DNA from: CAVWQV01 sp963757115
GTDB lineage: Bacteria > Pseudomonadota > Alphaproteobacteria > Acetobacterales > Acetobacteraceae
Direction: 5' to 3'
Length of the DNA stretch: 64,000 nt
Assembly: GCA_963757115.1 (NCBI GenBank)
Contig: CAVWQV010000018.1
Location: 1 to 64,000 of the forward strand
A model generated the notes under the pieces. It did no database searches. It had not been told where the DNA came from and worked only from the letters and a program-made list of their open reading frames with translations. A program made the translations under genes and the position numbers. Below, one piece after another: positions 1-10,439 of the stretch. The first letter of the stretch is position 1, and each line of letters opens with the position of its first letter.

Positions 1-979
1 TTGAGGACTTGGGCGGCAACGGCGAGGCGGTTCTTTCGTCGCAACCCGGGCAACAAGGCTTGGACCTCGCCTAACTGCAATGTCGGCATCATGGTGTCCG
101 CGCTCGGCATTTCACTCAGCAGCGCGCGGGCCGCATCGCTTGTGATGCAGGTCGCCATGAGCTTTCGTAGCATGAGGCGGACGGAAGCCCATCTCAGGAA
201 GGCAAGGCCGGAGCGATTGAGACATTCCCAATCCTTGGCCAATCTGCGGCATCGGTTGAGCCATGCGATGGTGCGTTCGACGATCCATCGTCTTGGCAGG
301 ACAACGAAGCTGTGGAGGTCGGAGCGTTTCACGATTTCAAGGTTTACCTGGGCGCAGGCGGTGGCCAGGCCGTCGCGGAATTTGGCGCCCTGGTAGCCGC
401 TGTCGGCGTAGAGCTTGAGCAAGAATGGATACAGGCCGAACAGGGCGCCCATCAGCCACACACCGCCGTCGCGATCCTGAACGTCGGCGGCTTGCACGAC
501 GGCCTGCATCAGCAGGCCTTGCGTGTCGACCAGGACGTGCCGCTTCTTGCCCTTGGTCTTCTTCCCGGCGTCGTAGCCCGGCGGATCAACCGCGCGCCCC
601 CTTTTTCCGCGCCCTTGACGCTCTGGCTGTCAATGATCGCTACCGTGGGACTGGCCTGCCGCCCCGCAATCTCGCGACACGCAACGTAGAGCGCGTGATG
701 GATGCGCTCTAGCGTGCCGTCCCAATCCCAACGCCGGAAATAGTCGTTGACAGTGCTGCGCGGCGGCAGGTCCTTCGGCAGCGCGGCCCACTGGCAGCCG
801 GTGCTCAGCACATACATCACCCCGTTCACCACGGCGCGGACATCGACTGTCCGCTTGTTACCGCCGCGCTTCGATCGCGGGATCAGCGGCCCGATCAGCG
901 CCCACTCTTCGTCGGTCAGGTCACTCGGGTAGCGCAGGCCACGACGATCGTAGCGGGCGCGGTTCTCATTCGTCCACAT
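1..979 (-). pseudogene. IS5-family transposase, cut by the window edge, frame change at a G/A run
   Basis: DDE transposase of the IS5 family. The N-terminal frame runs from 979 to about 590 and contains the typical LTDEEWALIGPLIP opening, the STGCQWAALPKDLPPRSTV segment and the first catalytic Asp in IIDSQSVKGAEKGG. At 597-608 (five A then five G on the minus strand) the protein continues only after a -1 shift, as DPPGYDAGKK then KRHVLVDTQG, YADSGYQG and WIVERTIAWLNRCRRL, which carry the remaining catalytic residues. It stays open to base 1, so the end lies outside. The shift could be programmed, as is common in this family, or an indel. I found no convincing terminal inverted repeat near 980-1040. 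Confidence 0.85.
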
Positions 980-1169
980 CCCACGAGTGTTGCCAACCGC
1001 ATCGCGTCGCCCATAATCACAAGCGATTCAACTCACTCGCCATGTTCCCGGACGGACACTTATTATTACATCCCTCTCCATCGAAAATATCCGACTGGTT
1101 TAGTGCCCTTGGCGTCATTGTCTCACAGCCCATTGATACAGTCTTCTGCCCATCAGGTAGGGGTTTGGG

Positions 1170-1590
1170 TTGTCGCTATCTGACTGTGGATCATCGCACG
1201 CTATCGAACACGTCTGGAAACAGGAGGCAGTCGCCGACCTCCGCCTTGCCGACCTCCGCCATCAAGAGATCGACGCTCGACCCGCGCTTGCCGCGATCGA
1301 GGGCGTGTTCCTGCGGGATCGAGTTTTACGCTTTGCTGATTTCTCGGAAAGCCGACTTTACGGCGCCGACCTGACCGACGCCCACCTGTCCGGCGCCATC
1401 CTGACCGGCACCAACTTGGACTTGGCCGACCTAGTGAAAACCGACGTCACGCGGGAGCCACTGAGCAGCGCTCGCGGCACCGACACGATGTTGCCGGACG
1501 ACGTGAAAATCGAACCTTGCCCGGTGAAGCCGCCCGACCCTCGCGGCCTCGACCAGTCCCGGACCTACCTCGCCCCGATAGTGCGGCAGA
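1170..1590 (+). pseudogene. Pentapeptide-repeat protein, C-terminal remnant
   Basis: About 140 residues read as a pentapeptide-repeat tail: FADFSESRLYGADLTDAHLS followed by further A(D/N)L-type quintets, then a tail like the usual end of such proteins (TDVTREPLSSARGTDT, LPDDVK). These proteins fold into a right-handed quadrilateral beta-helix; the specific role is unknown. No good start or signal is visible, and after about 1580 the frame runs into the tail of an oppositely oriented IS630 remnant, so the gene is probably truncated at both ends. Family assignment is confident, intactness is not. Confidence 0.55.
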
Positions 1591-2206
1591 TGCGGGGCGC
1601 CAGGGCCGCGCGACGGCAGGCCCGCCCCTTCTGGCCGAACCGGGCTCATCCTGGAAATACAGGGTGATTCGCTTGTCCGGATGGGCGTTTGCCAGCCGGG
1701 CCAGGGCTGCGGGGAGCTCTTTTTTAAGCCAGGGCATGCGGGCCTTTGGATCGGCCTTCGGATGCGAAGGCCGCGTCTTTTGTCGCGAGAAGCCCAGCGC
1801 TCGCAGGATCTTGCTCAGGCTGGAGATGTGGTAGCGATGGCCAAACAGCCGCTCGATCAGCGCCGCGATGTCCGCCCGCGTCCAGCTCGAAACGCCGTCG
1901 CGCTCGGGATCGGGGCCGCGCAGGGATCAACGCCCGCAACGCCGCCTGCTGCCCCTCGGTCAGACGCGAGGGGCGCACGCGCGGCCGGTCGCTCAGGCCG
2001 TCCACGCCTTTCGCGTTATAACGAACCACGGCATCACGCAGAGCCTGGCGTTCCATCCCGGCAGCGCGCGCCGCCTCGGCGCGCGACATGCCGTCGAGCG
2101 CGTTGGCGATGGCGAATGCCCGCGACACGGCGCGAGGATCGCGCGCCCGCCGTGCCCACATCCGCAACGAAGCCGGAGGCCGATCGCGCCTGATCGCCAA
2201 TCCCAT
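1575..2206 (-). pseudogene. IS630-family transposase remnant
   Basis: Read on the minus strand from 2206, the frame gives the helix-turn-helix opening of IS630 transposases (ALDGMSRAEAARAAGMERQ, VVRYNAKGVDGLSDRPR). It then changes frame several times through a linker (AALIERLFGHRYH-like) to MPWLKKELPAALARLANAHP, RITLYFQDE and, in another frame, RFGQKGRACRR, which is the first catalytic Asp region. It stops near 1575, before the second and third catalytic residues. The element is truncated and inactive. Its left limit abuts the pentapeptide remnant. Confidence 0.7.
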
Positions 2207-2282
2207 CCTCCCTGCCTCCCGTCGCTCAACACCAAACAGCGAATCACGGCGAGGTCGTGTCGGAGAAGAGAAAACCGCGAGT

Positions 2283-2658
2283 CTATGGAAGGCGCTCGGG
2301 GGTATCAGGCAAGGCGCGCAGCGCGCGGGCATAGATCCTGGCGACATCGAGCCGATCCCGCATGGACGGCGTGAACGTGTCGGCCGCCTCGAACCGGAAC
2401 CGCCGCGCTTCCGCGCCCGCCATTGATCCACATGGGGCTACAACGGCCACGCCTCGGCCTTTGGATCGTGCAGCAACGCCTGCAAGACTGCGACCGGCAC
2501 GCGCGCAGCTCTCATGCGCCCGACGGCCTCGATCTCCTCGATGATGTGCGGCCAATCCGGCCCGTTCAGATTCTCGCGGTCGTCGCCGCCACCTCGCGCA
2601 GGCGTGCAGCCTGCTGCTCGGACCACGCCAGGATGTCGGTGTCGTAGATATCGCTCAT
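2283..2658 (-). pseudogene. DUF29 family protein, frameshifted
   Basis: The minus strand from ATG 2658 reads MSDIYDTDILAWSEQQAARL, then after a frame change DWPHIIEEIEAVGR, and after further changes a stretch matching LKAEAWPL and FTPSMRDRLDVARIYARALR, ending PDTPERLP and a stop. That order is typical of DUF29 proteins (about 140-150 residues, often linked to mobile regions; function unknown). At least three frame switches occur and the last C-terminal residues are missing. It lies between two IS630 remnants. Confidence 0.6.
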
Positions 2659-2770
2659 CGCTGCTTCCCCAGCATTTGCAATAGCTTCCTCGCCGACACG
2701 CGGCGTAACCACCAATGAAACAACGCGCGGCGCAGCGACCGAAGGACCCTGTTATGCTAGGACTTGCTGA

Positions 2771-2935
2771 TCAGAACCCATGCAACCATTCGCGCAGTCC
2801 GAGCGACATGATGGTCCAGGGCTGCTCGACGAGCTTGTTCCAAGCGTGGCAGCAGTGATCGACCAGGTTGTCGTAGCCGTTAAAGATCCGGTTGGAGAGC
2901 CGCGGCGAGAGATGCCCGTGCTCATTGGGGCCTCC
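2771..2935 (-). pseudogene. IS630-family transposase C-terminal scrap
   Basis: About 50 residues ending at a TGA at 2771-2773 read SNRIFNGYDNLVDHCCHAWN then KLVEQPWTIMSLGLREWLHG F. This is the conserved tail of many IS630 transposases, just after the third catalytic residue. Nothing upstream on this strand continues the protein, so it is an isolated end. It differs from the remnant at 1575-2206, which lacks its own tail, so the two could once have belonged to one element interrupted by the DUF29 segment; this is inference only. Confidence 0.6.
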
Positions 2936-3342
2936 CGGTAAGTGTCATGGGCCGTCAATTTGCCGCACTCATGCCGCTAAGATGCAAACAATGAACTGAG
3001 TTCCAATATTGGGAAAGGTATGGCGATGACCGCTTTCAGCGGCCGGGAGGCTGGAGAAGTGGTGGATCGTGTGGCCCGCCTTCGTCGCGCCGGTCCTCGG
3101 CGGCGGCACTGGTTGTCACGCCACCCGTAAGAAGGCTGGTGGTGGGGCACACCGCCCGCCGTGCGATCGATGCGGGGTCGGCACATTGTGGCGGATGAGC
3201 CGCCGTGGTGATGTTAAGCCATAGACATGACACCCCCCTCCGCCCTCAGATCTCAGATCTCAGATCTCGCTGAGGATGCTCTGCGACACGTCATTAGGGC
3301 GCGCGTAAGCGTCGTCGCCTTCCGCCGGGGCCACGTCCAGCA
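2936..3342. other. Stretch without a recognisable gene
   Basis: I find no protein that I can identify on either strand. The only structure seen is the short tandem repeat at 3246-3268. Several short open frames exist on the minus strand but they resemble no family I know. Confidence 0.4.
3246..3268. repeat. Three tandem 7-mers TCAGATC
   Basis: The 7-mer TCAGATC occurs three times in direct succession, followed by TC, 75 bases upstream of the DUF502 start. Each unit overlaps the palindrome AGATCT. It may be chance or a slippage product; no function can be assigned. Confidence 0.6.
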
Positions 3343-3998
3343 ATGAAAACGCTCGCGGATTTCACCAAGACCACACTCATCGGCGGCTTGCTGATCATCC
3401 TGCCGATCTATGTCGCCGTGCTGCTGCTGGCGAAGGCCACCAGTGGACTGCTCAGGCTTCTCGACCCGCTCGCATCCCGGATCCCGGCCGCGGAACAATT
3501 CCGCGCCATCGTCGCCATTCTCCTGCTCGTGGCGATCTGGTTCATCGTCGGCGTTGTCGTGCGCACCGGCCCGGGCCTCAGGGCGAAGAACGCGCTCGAG
3601 CAGGCAGTGTTCGATAAAATGCCCGGCTATACCTTTCTCCGTGGCCTGGCCAAGCGGCTGACGGGCAAAAGCGAGGAGCAGACCCTGCAACCGGCGCTGG
3701 TCGAGATTGAGGAGGCCCTCGTCCCCGCGCTGATCGTCGAGGAGTTGGAGGACGGCTGTACACAGTCCTTGTCCCCTCGGCGCCGACGCCAATGGCAGGA
3801 AGTATCTACATCCTGCCGGCCGAGCGGGTTCATCCGGTCGATATATCTTTTACCAAAGCCATCGGCGTGTTCTCGAAATGGGGTATCGGGGCGGGCGAGT
3901 TCGTGCGCGCAATGAAGGATGTATCTGTGATACGGCGGGGCGCGCGGCTCCAGCCGCAGGTTGTAGTTAGAGGACGGCCCGGCGCCGGCATCACGTAG
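3343..3998 (+). pseudogene. DUF502 family membrane protein, one frameshift
   Basis: Starting at ATG 3343 (MKTLADFTKTTLIGGLLIIL) the protein has two N-terminal hydrophobic segments (about residues 12-35 and 58-75), then the conserved DUF502 soluble part (PGYTFLRGLAKRL, LIVEELEDG). At about 3762 the frame changes and continues as TVLVPSAPTPMAGSIYILPA, VHPVDISFTKAIGVFSKWG. The family is an inner-membrane protein of about 200-230 residues with unknown function. The tail after FVRAMKD looks read-through and is not conserved. With one base corrected the gene would be whole. Confidence 0.7.
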
Positions 3999-4740
3999 CG
4001 CGGGAGCCGCAGAACCTGCGCATCATGCGCGAGCGGCTGACCGCACAAGAAAAAGGCTCAGGAGCACGCACGCCCTGACCCAACTAATGTCGCGCCGTCG
4101 AAATGGAGAGATCAATCCAGCGCCCGACGCTGCCATCCCGGCCGACACGGATTGGAATGGCCGGCCGACTTCGTCGGAACATTCGAGGGTACGACGAGGT
4201 CTCACGACAACTGCTCGGCCAACCGCCAACCTCGGTCAGACCTGGACGGGGTTGGTGAGCCCGCTCCGCGTCAGCGACTTTGGACTGAAGGAGGAACAGT
4301 TCGGTCCAGGCCCGACCGCCCCAGCGGCGGGGATGCCAAATCGAGCCGCTCGGGCCGGTAGAAACGCGTCCGAATTGAGCCAATTAAAGCTTGGGGTGTT
4401 CGGGGCAGTTTCAAGCTCCGGAGACAATCGGCTCTCCGGAGAGCGATTCCGGCGCTCGTTGCGCTGACGAAGTATCAAGCCCGAGACGGAAATGTCCGCC
4501 ACACCGGCGCTTCTTCGGCCCGACAATCCGAGCGGAGAAAGTTTGGCTTGGACTTGACTGGAGCAGCGATCAGCAACCGGGGACAAACATTCTCTGGCGC
4601 GATCGCCAGACCGATCCACGGTAGGGCAGCCGGTTTTTCGAACGCCTGACGACTGACAGTTCGGCGGCCGCGCCCGCGACACTAATTCGTGTTCCGTCAC
4701 GCGGCCCGGATCCGGCAAGCGCCGGCCGCCGTCCCTGCTC
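3999..4740. other. Stretch without a recognisable gene
   Basis: Both strands hold open frames of 60-270 codons, as expected for high GC, but none shows a motif or composition that I can tie to a family. No tRNA, terminator or inverted repeat stood out. Confidence 0.35.
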
Positions 4741-4784
4741 AGGGCACATGTGCGCAGGCGACCCGGTTGTGCTCGCCGACCCGC

Positions 4785-5649
4785 TGGCGGGACGGTCTCG
4801 CGCGCGCTGGGCTGCGGCAAAACGTTCGCCGTGCCAGGAGATTTCCGGCGCTGTGTGCTGGATGCGATGGGTTGCGCGATCGGTGCGCTGCCTGCCGGAC
4901 CCATCCGGGCCATGCGCGGCGTGGTCGAGGAGCTCGGGGCCCAGGGGGCCTGCACCCTCATCGGCGGCGGACAGCGGCACCGGACCGCGCCGCGTTCCAC
5001 AATGGCTGCCTCGTCCGCTATCTCGACTTTCTCGACAACTACGCGCGCCAGGGCGAGGTCTGTCATCCCACGGACAATACGGCAGCGGTGCTGGCGGCAG
5101 CCGAATATGCGGGTGCCGCCGGCGCCGACTTCCTGCTCGCGCTCGCGACCGCATACTAGGTCCAGGGGCGGCTCCTCGAAGTGCCGACGATGCGCGCCCG
5201 ATTAACCTATACGACGCCACTGGCCTTGAACGAATGCCGCATCAAGGAGCAGGCCGACCACAACCTGCGATACCTCGTTGCCGTCGCGTTGCTCGACGGG
5301 GAGGTTTGGCCCGCGCAGTTCTCGGCCGAGCGGATCGGGCGCGATGACGTGCAGACCCTGCTGCGCAAGGTGGAGGTTCGGCCCGATCCCGACTTCACCC
5401 GTCGATCCCGACGAGATGCCGGTGCGGACGGCGATCAAGCTGGCCGACGGCCGCACGATAATTGGCGAGAAATCGGATACCAGCGGATTCCACACCAAGC
5501 CGATGAGCTGGGACCGGATCCAGGCCAAGTTCGACCGGCTCACGCACGGGATCGTCGATCCCGCGCTTGCCCACGAGATCTCGGCGGCAGTGGAAGGGCT
5601 GGAGGCGATCGCCGTGCGCCAGCTGACCGGGCTTCTCGGCCGCGTTTAA
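4785..5649 (+). pseudogene. MmgE/PrpD family protein, internally deleted
   Basis: The N-terminal part reads RRCVLDAMGCAIGALPAGPI then, after a frame change near 4980, FHNGCLVRYLDFLDNYARQG, CHPTDNTAAVLAAAEYAG and FLLALATAY, which is the helical domain of MmgE/PrpD proteins (2-methylcitrate dehydratase and relatives). A stop at about 5157 is followed by LLEVPTMRARL, then directly by the far C-terminal domain (EQADHNLRYLVAVALLDGE, FHTKPMSWDRIQAKFDRL), ending at 5649. Roughly 200 residues of the middle are missing. The family's usual length is about 450-480. Clearly not functional. A second, differently deleted family member lies at 9745-10292. Confidence 0.7.
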
Positions 5650-5825
5650 TGTACGTTACGGGATCACCTGGGACAGCGACAGGCAGGCTCTCCCGCATTT
5701 GCGCCGTCCGCCAGGGCTTGAACGTAGGCCTCGACCACGTCCGCCGATTTCGGAGGGGTGATACGGGTAGTGCGAAGGGCGGCGATGGTCTGCCGCACCG
5801 TCCTTCTCCGGCAACGGTCGGGGTG

Positions 5826-8059
5826 TCAGGACAGCAGGGTCTCCGGCGTGATCGGCAAGAGCGGATGCGCCGGCCGGTTGCGTGGAACACCGCATTGGCG
5901 ATCGCCGGGGCGACACCGCAGATCGCGACTTCCGCAAGCCCCTTCACGCCCAGCGGATTGAAGTTGCGGTCGTCGCCCGGCACGAAGATCGCCTCCAGTT
6001 CCTGCACATCGGCGCAGACCGGGACGAGGTATTCGGCGAGGTTCGCGTTCATCACGCGGCCGAATCGCGGGTCCCATTCCGCGCGTCCTCCAGCAGCCCA
6101 TGCCGATACCGCCGACCATGCCGCCGATGCACTGGCTGCGCGCCAGTCTTGGGGTTAATCACCCGACCGACGTCATAGGCGCCGATGATGCGCGGCACCC
6201 GCACCGTGCCCAGCGCCGGATCGACCCGCACCTCCACGAACACGGCGCCGAACGCTGCGCTGGAGAATTTTTCGGCCTCCGTCGCCCGGCTCGGAAGTAT
6301 CCTCCGCGTCCAGGTAGCCGAGATTGTGTTGCCGCAGCAGCTCGGCATAGGGCACCACCGGGCCGCTGCCGTCGGCGCGCGCCAGCCCGCCATCGCGGCC
6401 GATGATGGCGTCGGCGGGCAAACCGGCGAGCGGGCCCTGGGTCGCGGCGCGCGCCAGCTCGGCGAGCTTACGCTGAACCCCCTGGCAGGCAGCGGCCATT
6501 GCGGTGCCGAGACTCGCCATCGTGATGGAGCCGCCATGCACGGGCGCGAACGGCAGATTGGTGTCGCCCAGCTCGAAATGCACCCTGTCCACGGGCAGGC
6601 CGAGCGTTTCGGCGGCCACCTGCGTCATGGAGGTGTAGGTGCCGGGCCCCATGTCCGACGAGGCGCTGCGGATCGTCGCCGTGCCGTTGCCCAGCAGCGT
6701 GATCCGGGCGGAGGCCGGCGCTGCGGTCGGAATGGTAGATCGCGGTCGCCATCCCGTAGCCGATCTGCATGCCGCCCGTCGCGCATCGAGCCCGGCTGCG
6801 GCTGGCGCTTGTCCCAGCCGAAGCGTTCCGCCGCAATGCGGTAGCAGGCGCGCAGCTCCTTGCTCGACCAGGGGAGATCCTTGTTCTCATCCCGTTCGGC
6901 GAAGTTGCGCAGTCGCAGCTCCACCGGATCCATGCCGAGCGAAACGGCGAGTTCGTCCATCGCCATCTCGATGGCGAGCACGCCCGTTACGACACCCGGC
7001 GCCCGCATCGGGCAGGGCGAGTTCGTGTCCATCTCGACCAGCCGATACCGGCCGCGAGATTGGGGCAGCTATAGAGATGGGTGCTGGGCGAGAGCACCGT
7101 CTCCGCATACTCCTCGTACGGCGCGACCTGCTGCGTCACGTCATGGATCATCGCCTGAAGCCGCCCGTCCGAGTCGGCGCCAAGGCGACGTGCTGCTGCG
7201 AGTGCGGGCGGAAGCCGACCGCCGTGTAGAGTTCGCCGCCGCGTCAGTTCCAGCCGCACCGGCCGGCCGGCCGCTTTGCGCCCCGAGTGCCGCGAGCGTC
7301 ACATGCGGCCAGGTCCGCAGCGCCGAGCCGAACGCGCCGCCGACGAAAGGCGAGACAACCCGGATGCGCTCCTCCGGGATGTCGAAGATATAGGCGATCT
7401 CCTTGCGATCGTTATCGACCCATTGGGTCTTGTCGTAGAGCGTGAGGTGCTCGCCTTCCCAATGCGCGATGGTCGCGTGCGGCTCGATCGGGTTGTGGTG
7501 CTCGCGCGGATGGATGTAGGTCGCCTCGATGCGCACTGGCGCCTGCGTCCAACGCGGCATTCCGCATCGCCGCGCGCGATATCGCCCGGGCCGGCCGCCC
7601 TTGATGGTCTGCCTCGCTCGGGCGGACGCTCGCGCGCGGCCTCGAACCGTGTACGCGCGTCGGCTGGTTCGTATTCCACCAGGACGAGGTCGGCCGCATG
7701 GGTGGCCTGTTCCAGCGTCTCGGCGACGACGAGCGCGACAGGCTGGCCGTTGAATTGCACCTCCGGCTCCTGCAGCACATGCAGTTGCTCGCCCGACTTG
7801 GCGTCCACCTGCGGTCGCTGCTCCATCTGCTTGTAGGCCAGGCGCGGCGCGTTCTCGTGGGTCAGCACCGCGAGCACGCCCGGCGCGCGCTTGGCCGCGA
7901 CCGTGTCGATCCGGCGGATCCGGCCGCGCGGGATGGTGCTGAGCGCATCGCCGCATGGGCCAGACCGGGAAGGTCGAACTCCGCCGCATAGGTGGCCGCG
8001 CCGGTCACCTTGGCCGGGCCGTCCACCCGGCTGACGGGCTGACCGATGATGGCGTTCAT
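5826..8059 (-). pseudogene. Molybdopterin-binding subunit of a paoC/yagR-type aldehyde oxidoreductase, frameshifted
   Basis: Starts at ATG 8059 (MNAIIGQPVSRVDGPAKVTG) and can be followed through many frame changes to the TGA at 5826. Recognisable blocks in order are NGQPVALVVAETLEQATHAA, HPREHHNPIEPHATIAHWEG, VSPFVGGAFGSALR, MRAPGVVTGVLAIEMAMDEL, GPGTYTSMTQVAAETLGLP and VFVEVRVDPALGTVRV. The family is the large Mo-cofactor subunit of the xanthine dehydrogenase superfamily; the operon order FeS-FAD-Mo matches periplasmic PaoABC. It overlaps the FAD gene by 4 bases (ATGA), which implies translational coupling. I count at least eight frame switches, so it is decayed or badly sequenced. Confidence 0.75.
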
Positions 8060-9040
8060 GCGAAGCCTCCGAGATCGCCCAGCGCGCGAGCGACGGTGTG
8101 TTTCAGCAGCGGAACCTTGAAGGCGTTGCCGGGGCGCGGCATGGCCCCGTCCGCCGCCAGCGCGGCCGCGGCTTCGATGACGCCCGGCTCCAGCCTGCGC
8201 CCGACGCAGCGCATCCTCCACTTGCGCCAGTCGCCAGGGCTTCGTGGCGACACCGCCCACCGCAACGCGCAATTCTTCCACCGTCCCGTCCGCGCCTGCC
8301 GCAGCGAAACGGCGCAGGAGGCGAGCGCCCAGGCAAAGCTCGTGCGGTCGCGGACCTTCACGTAATGCGACCGCCGCGCCGCTGCCTCGGGCGGGATGCG
8401 GATCGCGATGACCAGGTCGCCCGCCTGCAGCACCGTCTCGATCTCGGGCGTGTCGCCTGGCAGCCGGTGGAAGGCCTCGACCGGGACGCGGAACTCCTCG
8501 CCATTCGCCCGGCCGAATCAGCGTCTCGGCGTCCACAGCGATTAGTGCCACGGGCAAATCCGAAGGGTGCACGGCGAAACACTCTCGGTGCCACCGAGAA
8601 TGGCGTTGACGCGGTTCTCGCCATCCCAGGCCGAACAGCCGCTGCCCGGCTCGCGCTTGTTGCAGGGCGTCGCGACGTCGCGGAAATACAGGCAGCGCGT
8701 CCGTTGCAACAGGTTACCCCCGACCGTCGCCATGTTCCGGACCATGGGCGAGGCGCTGACGTCCAGCGCCTCCGCCACCGCGGTGAAGCGTTCGCGGATG
8801 ATTTCGGCGTCCGCGGCTTCCTGCAGCCGGGTCAGCGCGCCGATCGCACCGACCCATCCGCTGTCTCCTCGATTCCGGCAGAGCGGCAAGGCGTTGATGT
8901 CGGCGAGCTCATCCGGCCGGCGGACAGCTCGTGCAGCAATTGCAGCATGTCCGTGCCGCCGGCGATGAACTCGGCGCCGCGCAAGGCCCGGCCGCCGCGC
9001 CGGCCAAGTCGGAGGTCCTTGCATAGGTGAAGGGCTGCAT
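8056..9040 (-). pseudogene. FAD-binding subunit of a paoB/yagS-type aldehyde oxidoreductase, frameshifted
   Basis: Starts at ATG 9040 (MQPFTYARTSDLAGAA), three bases after the FeS-subunit stop. A central frame holds MVRNMATVGGNLLQRTRCLY, FRDVATPCNKREPGSGC and HPSDLPVALIAVDAETLI. The Cys-containing QRTRC...CNKREPGSGC segment is the extra 4Fe-4S loop typical of the YagS/PaoB and 4-hydroxybenzoyl-CoA reductase type. The C-terminal part (YVKVRDRTSFAWALASCAVS, FKVPLLKHTVARAL) lies in other frames. It ends in a 4-base overlap with the Mo subunit. At least five frame switches are seen. Confidence 0.75.
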
Positions 9041-9043
9041 GGA

Positions 9044-9526
9044 TCAGTCTCCTTGCCGCGCGGCCTGGCGGATAGCGGCCACGATGTTAGTGTAGGCCCC
9101 ACACCGGCAGATATTGCCGCTCATCTGCTCGCGGATCTCCTCATCCGATCCGGCGCGGCCTTCCTCGATCAGGCCCACCGCCGACATGATCTGCCCCGGC
9201 GTGCAATACCCGCACTGGAAGGCGTCATGCTCGACGAAGGCGGCCTGGACCGGGTGCAGCCGGTCGCCATCGGCCAGTCCCTCGATGGTGGTGACGGACT
9301 TGCCCTGGCTCATCACTGCCAAAGTGAGGCAGGAGACGATGCGCTCCCCGTCCAGCAGGACGGTGCAGGCCCCGCACTGGCCGAGGGCGCAGCCCTTCTT
9401 CGTCCCGGTCAGATGCAGCCGGTCGCGCAGCGCATCCAGCAGCGTTGTACGCGCATCCACCGATAGTCGGTGCCGCCCGCCGTTGACCCTGAGTTCGATG
9501 TCGAAATTGCGATCCGGCGCGTGCAC
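9044..9526 (-). CDS. 2Fe-2S subunit of a paoA/yagT-type aldehyde oxidoreductase
   Basis: An intact 160-residue small subunit carrying both 2Fe-2S clusters: Cys46, Cys51, Cys54 and Cys66 in the plant-ferredoxin-like domain, and Cys105, Cys108, Cys140 and Cys142 in the helical domain (CGYC and CRC). It is first in the operon with the FAD and Mo genes (5826-9040), passing electrons from the Mo site to FAD. Unlike E. coli PaoA it shows no twin-arginine signal before the domain (the chosen start is MHAPDRNFDIELRVNGG), so a cytoplasmic enzyme or a mis-set start is possible. It is the only undamaged gene of the operon. Confidence 0.85.
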   Translation of the reverse strand: MHAPDRNFDIELRVNGGRHRLSVDARTTLLDALRDRLHLTGTKKGCALGQCGACTVLLDGERIVSCLTLAVMSQGKSVTTIEGLADGDRLHPVQAAFVEHDAFQCGYCTPGQIMSAVGLIEEGRAGSDEEIREQMSGNICRCGAYTNIVAAIRQAARQGD

Positions 9527-9744
9527 GGCGAGCTCCTCCGGGGGTCAACCCGGACGCAACGCGGCAAGGGCGCCCTCCGTTCGCCGCTTCCGGGGCGGGC
9601 GTGCCGACGAGGATATTCAGCCTGCGCGGGCCGTGCGCCCCCGCAACGCGTTCGTGACAAGATTTTTGGCCCCGACCGCACCGAAAGGCCACGGTGTACA
9701 TGGGCTGGCGCCCGCGGCCGCCGGCGCGGGCATAACGGACACAC

Positions 9745-10292
9745 ACGCGCGTCGCAGTGGAAGGGGCTAGCGTCCGCGGCCGCCAGCTTCATGTGCATGC
9801 ATAACGTCCGCCTCGCGCGGCGCGGCATCACGGGACCGCTCCACGATTTCGAAGGTCCGCTCGGGCTCGACGCCATCCTCGAGAAACCGTTTGAGATCGA
9901 TTGGCGCGCGAGGATCTGGACGGCGTCCTCCGCTGCTCGTTCAAGCGCTACAATGCCGGAGGAACACTCGCACCCAGTCCTCGAGGCCTGCTCGAACCGC
10001 GTGAGGCGCACGCCATCTGCTTAAGCAACGTCCGCCGGGTCGATGTCGATATCTTCAAGCCCGGCTACGAGATGATTCGGTTGGGGCAAATACCTCGAAC
10101 CGATGTCTCGGCTTCAACGCCCGGCCCATGCCGTGGGACGATACCGTTGCGAAATTTCGGGAACTCGGCGAAGCGGTGGCTCCACCCGGCACGATGCAGC
10201 ACATCTGCGAGATCGTGTCTGGCCTGAAGGATCGAAGCGCTGCAAGGTTGATCGACACGGTGCGCGACCTGCGCGGAGCGACCGGGCCGTAG
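9745..10292 (+). pseudogene. MmgE/PrpD family protein, N-terminal half missing
   Basis: The reading begins abruptly inside the family with SQWKGLASAAASFMCMHNV, RRGITGPLHDFEGPLGLDAI and LEKPFEIDW. It changes frame to DLDGVLRCSFKRYNA and VRRVDVDIFKPGYEMI, then changes again to GFNARPMPWDDTVAKFREL and a C-terminus ending at TAG 10290-10292. About 260 N-terminal residues and another short segment near 10095 are absent. The C-terminus differs from that of the remnant at 4785-5649, so the two are paralogues, not halves of one gene. Confidence 0.65.
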
Positions 10293-10439
10293 GGAAAACT
10301 CAAGTGGCAAGACTCAGCCCGAAACCATACTTCCTCGCCACCGTTTCGGCCGCCGCGCTGTCTTGCGCGCAGGGTACATGGCGCGGCGCCGATCCTACAG
10401 GGCGGCACGCCAGGGCCGGGTCTCGCCGCCGCACAAGCA

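Noticed and set aside
2936..3240. Possible IS end around TGTCATGTCTATGGC at about 3215-3235
   Set aside because: It felt familiar as an IS terminus, but I found no inverted partner, target duplication or transposase, so I did not call it.
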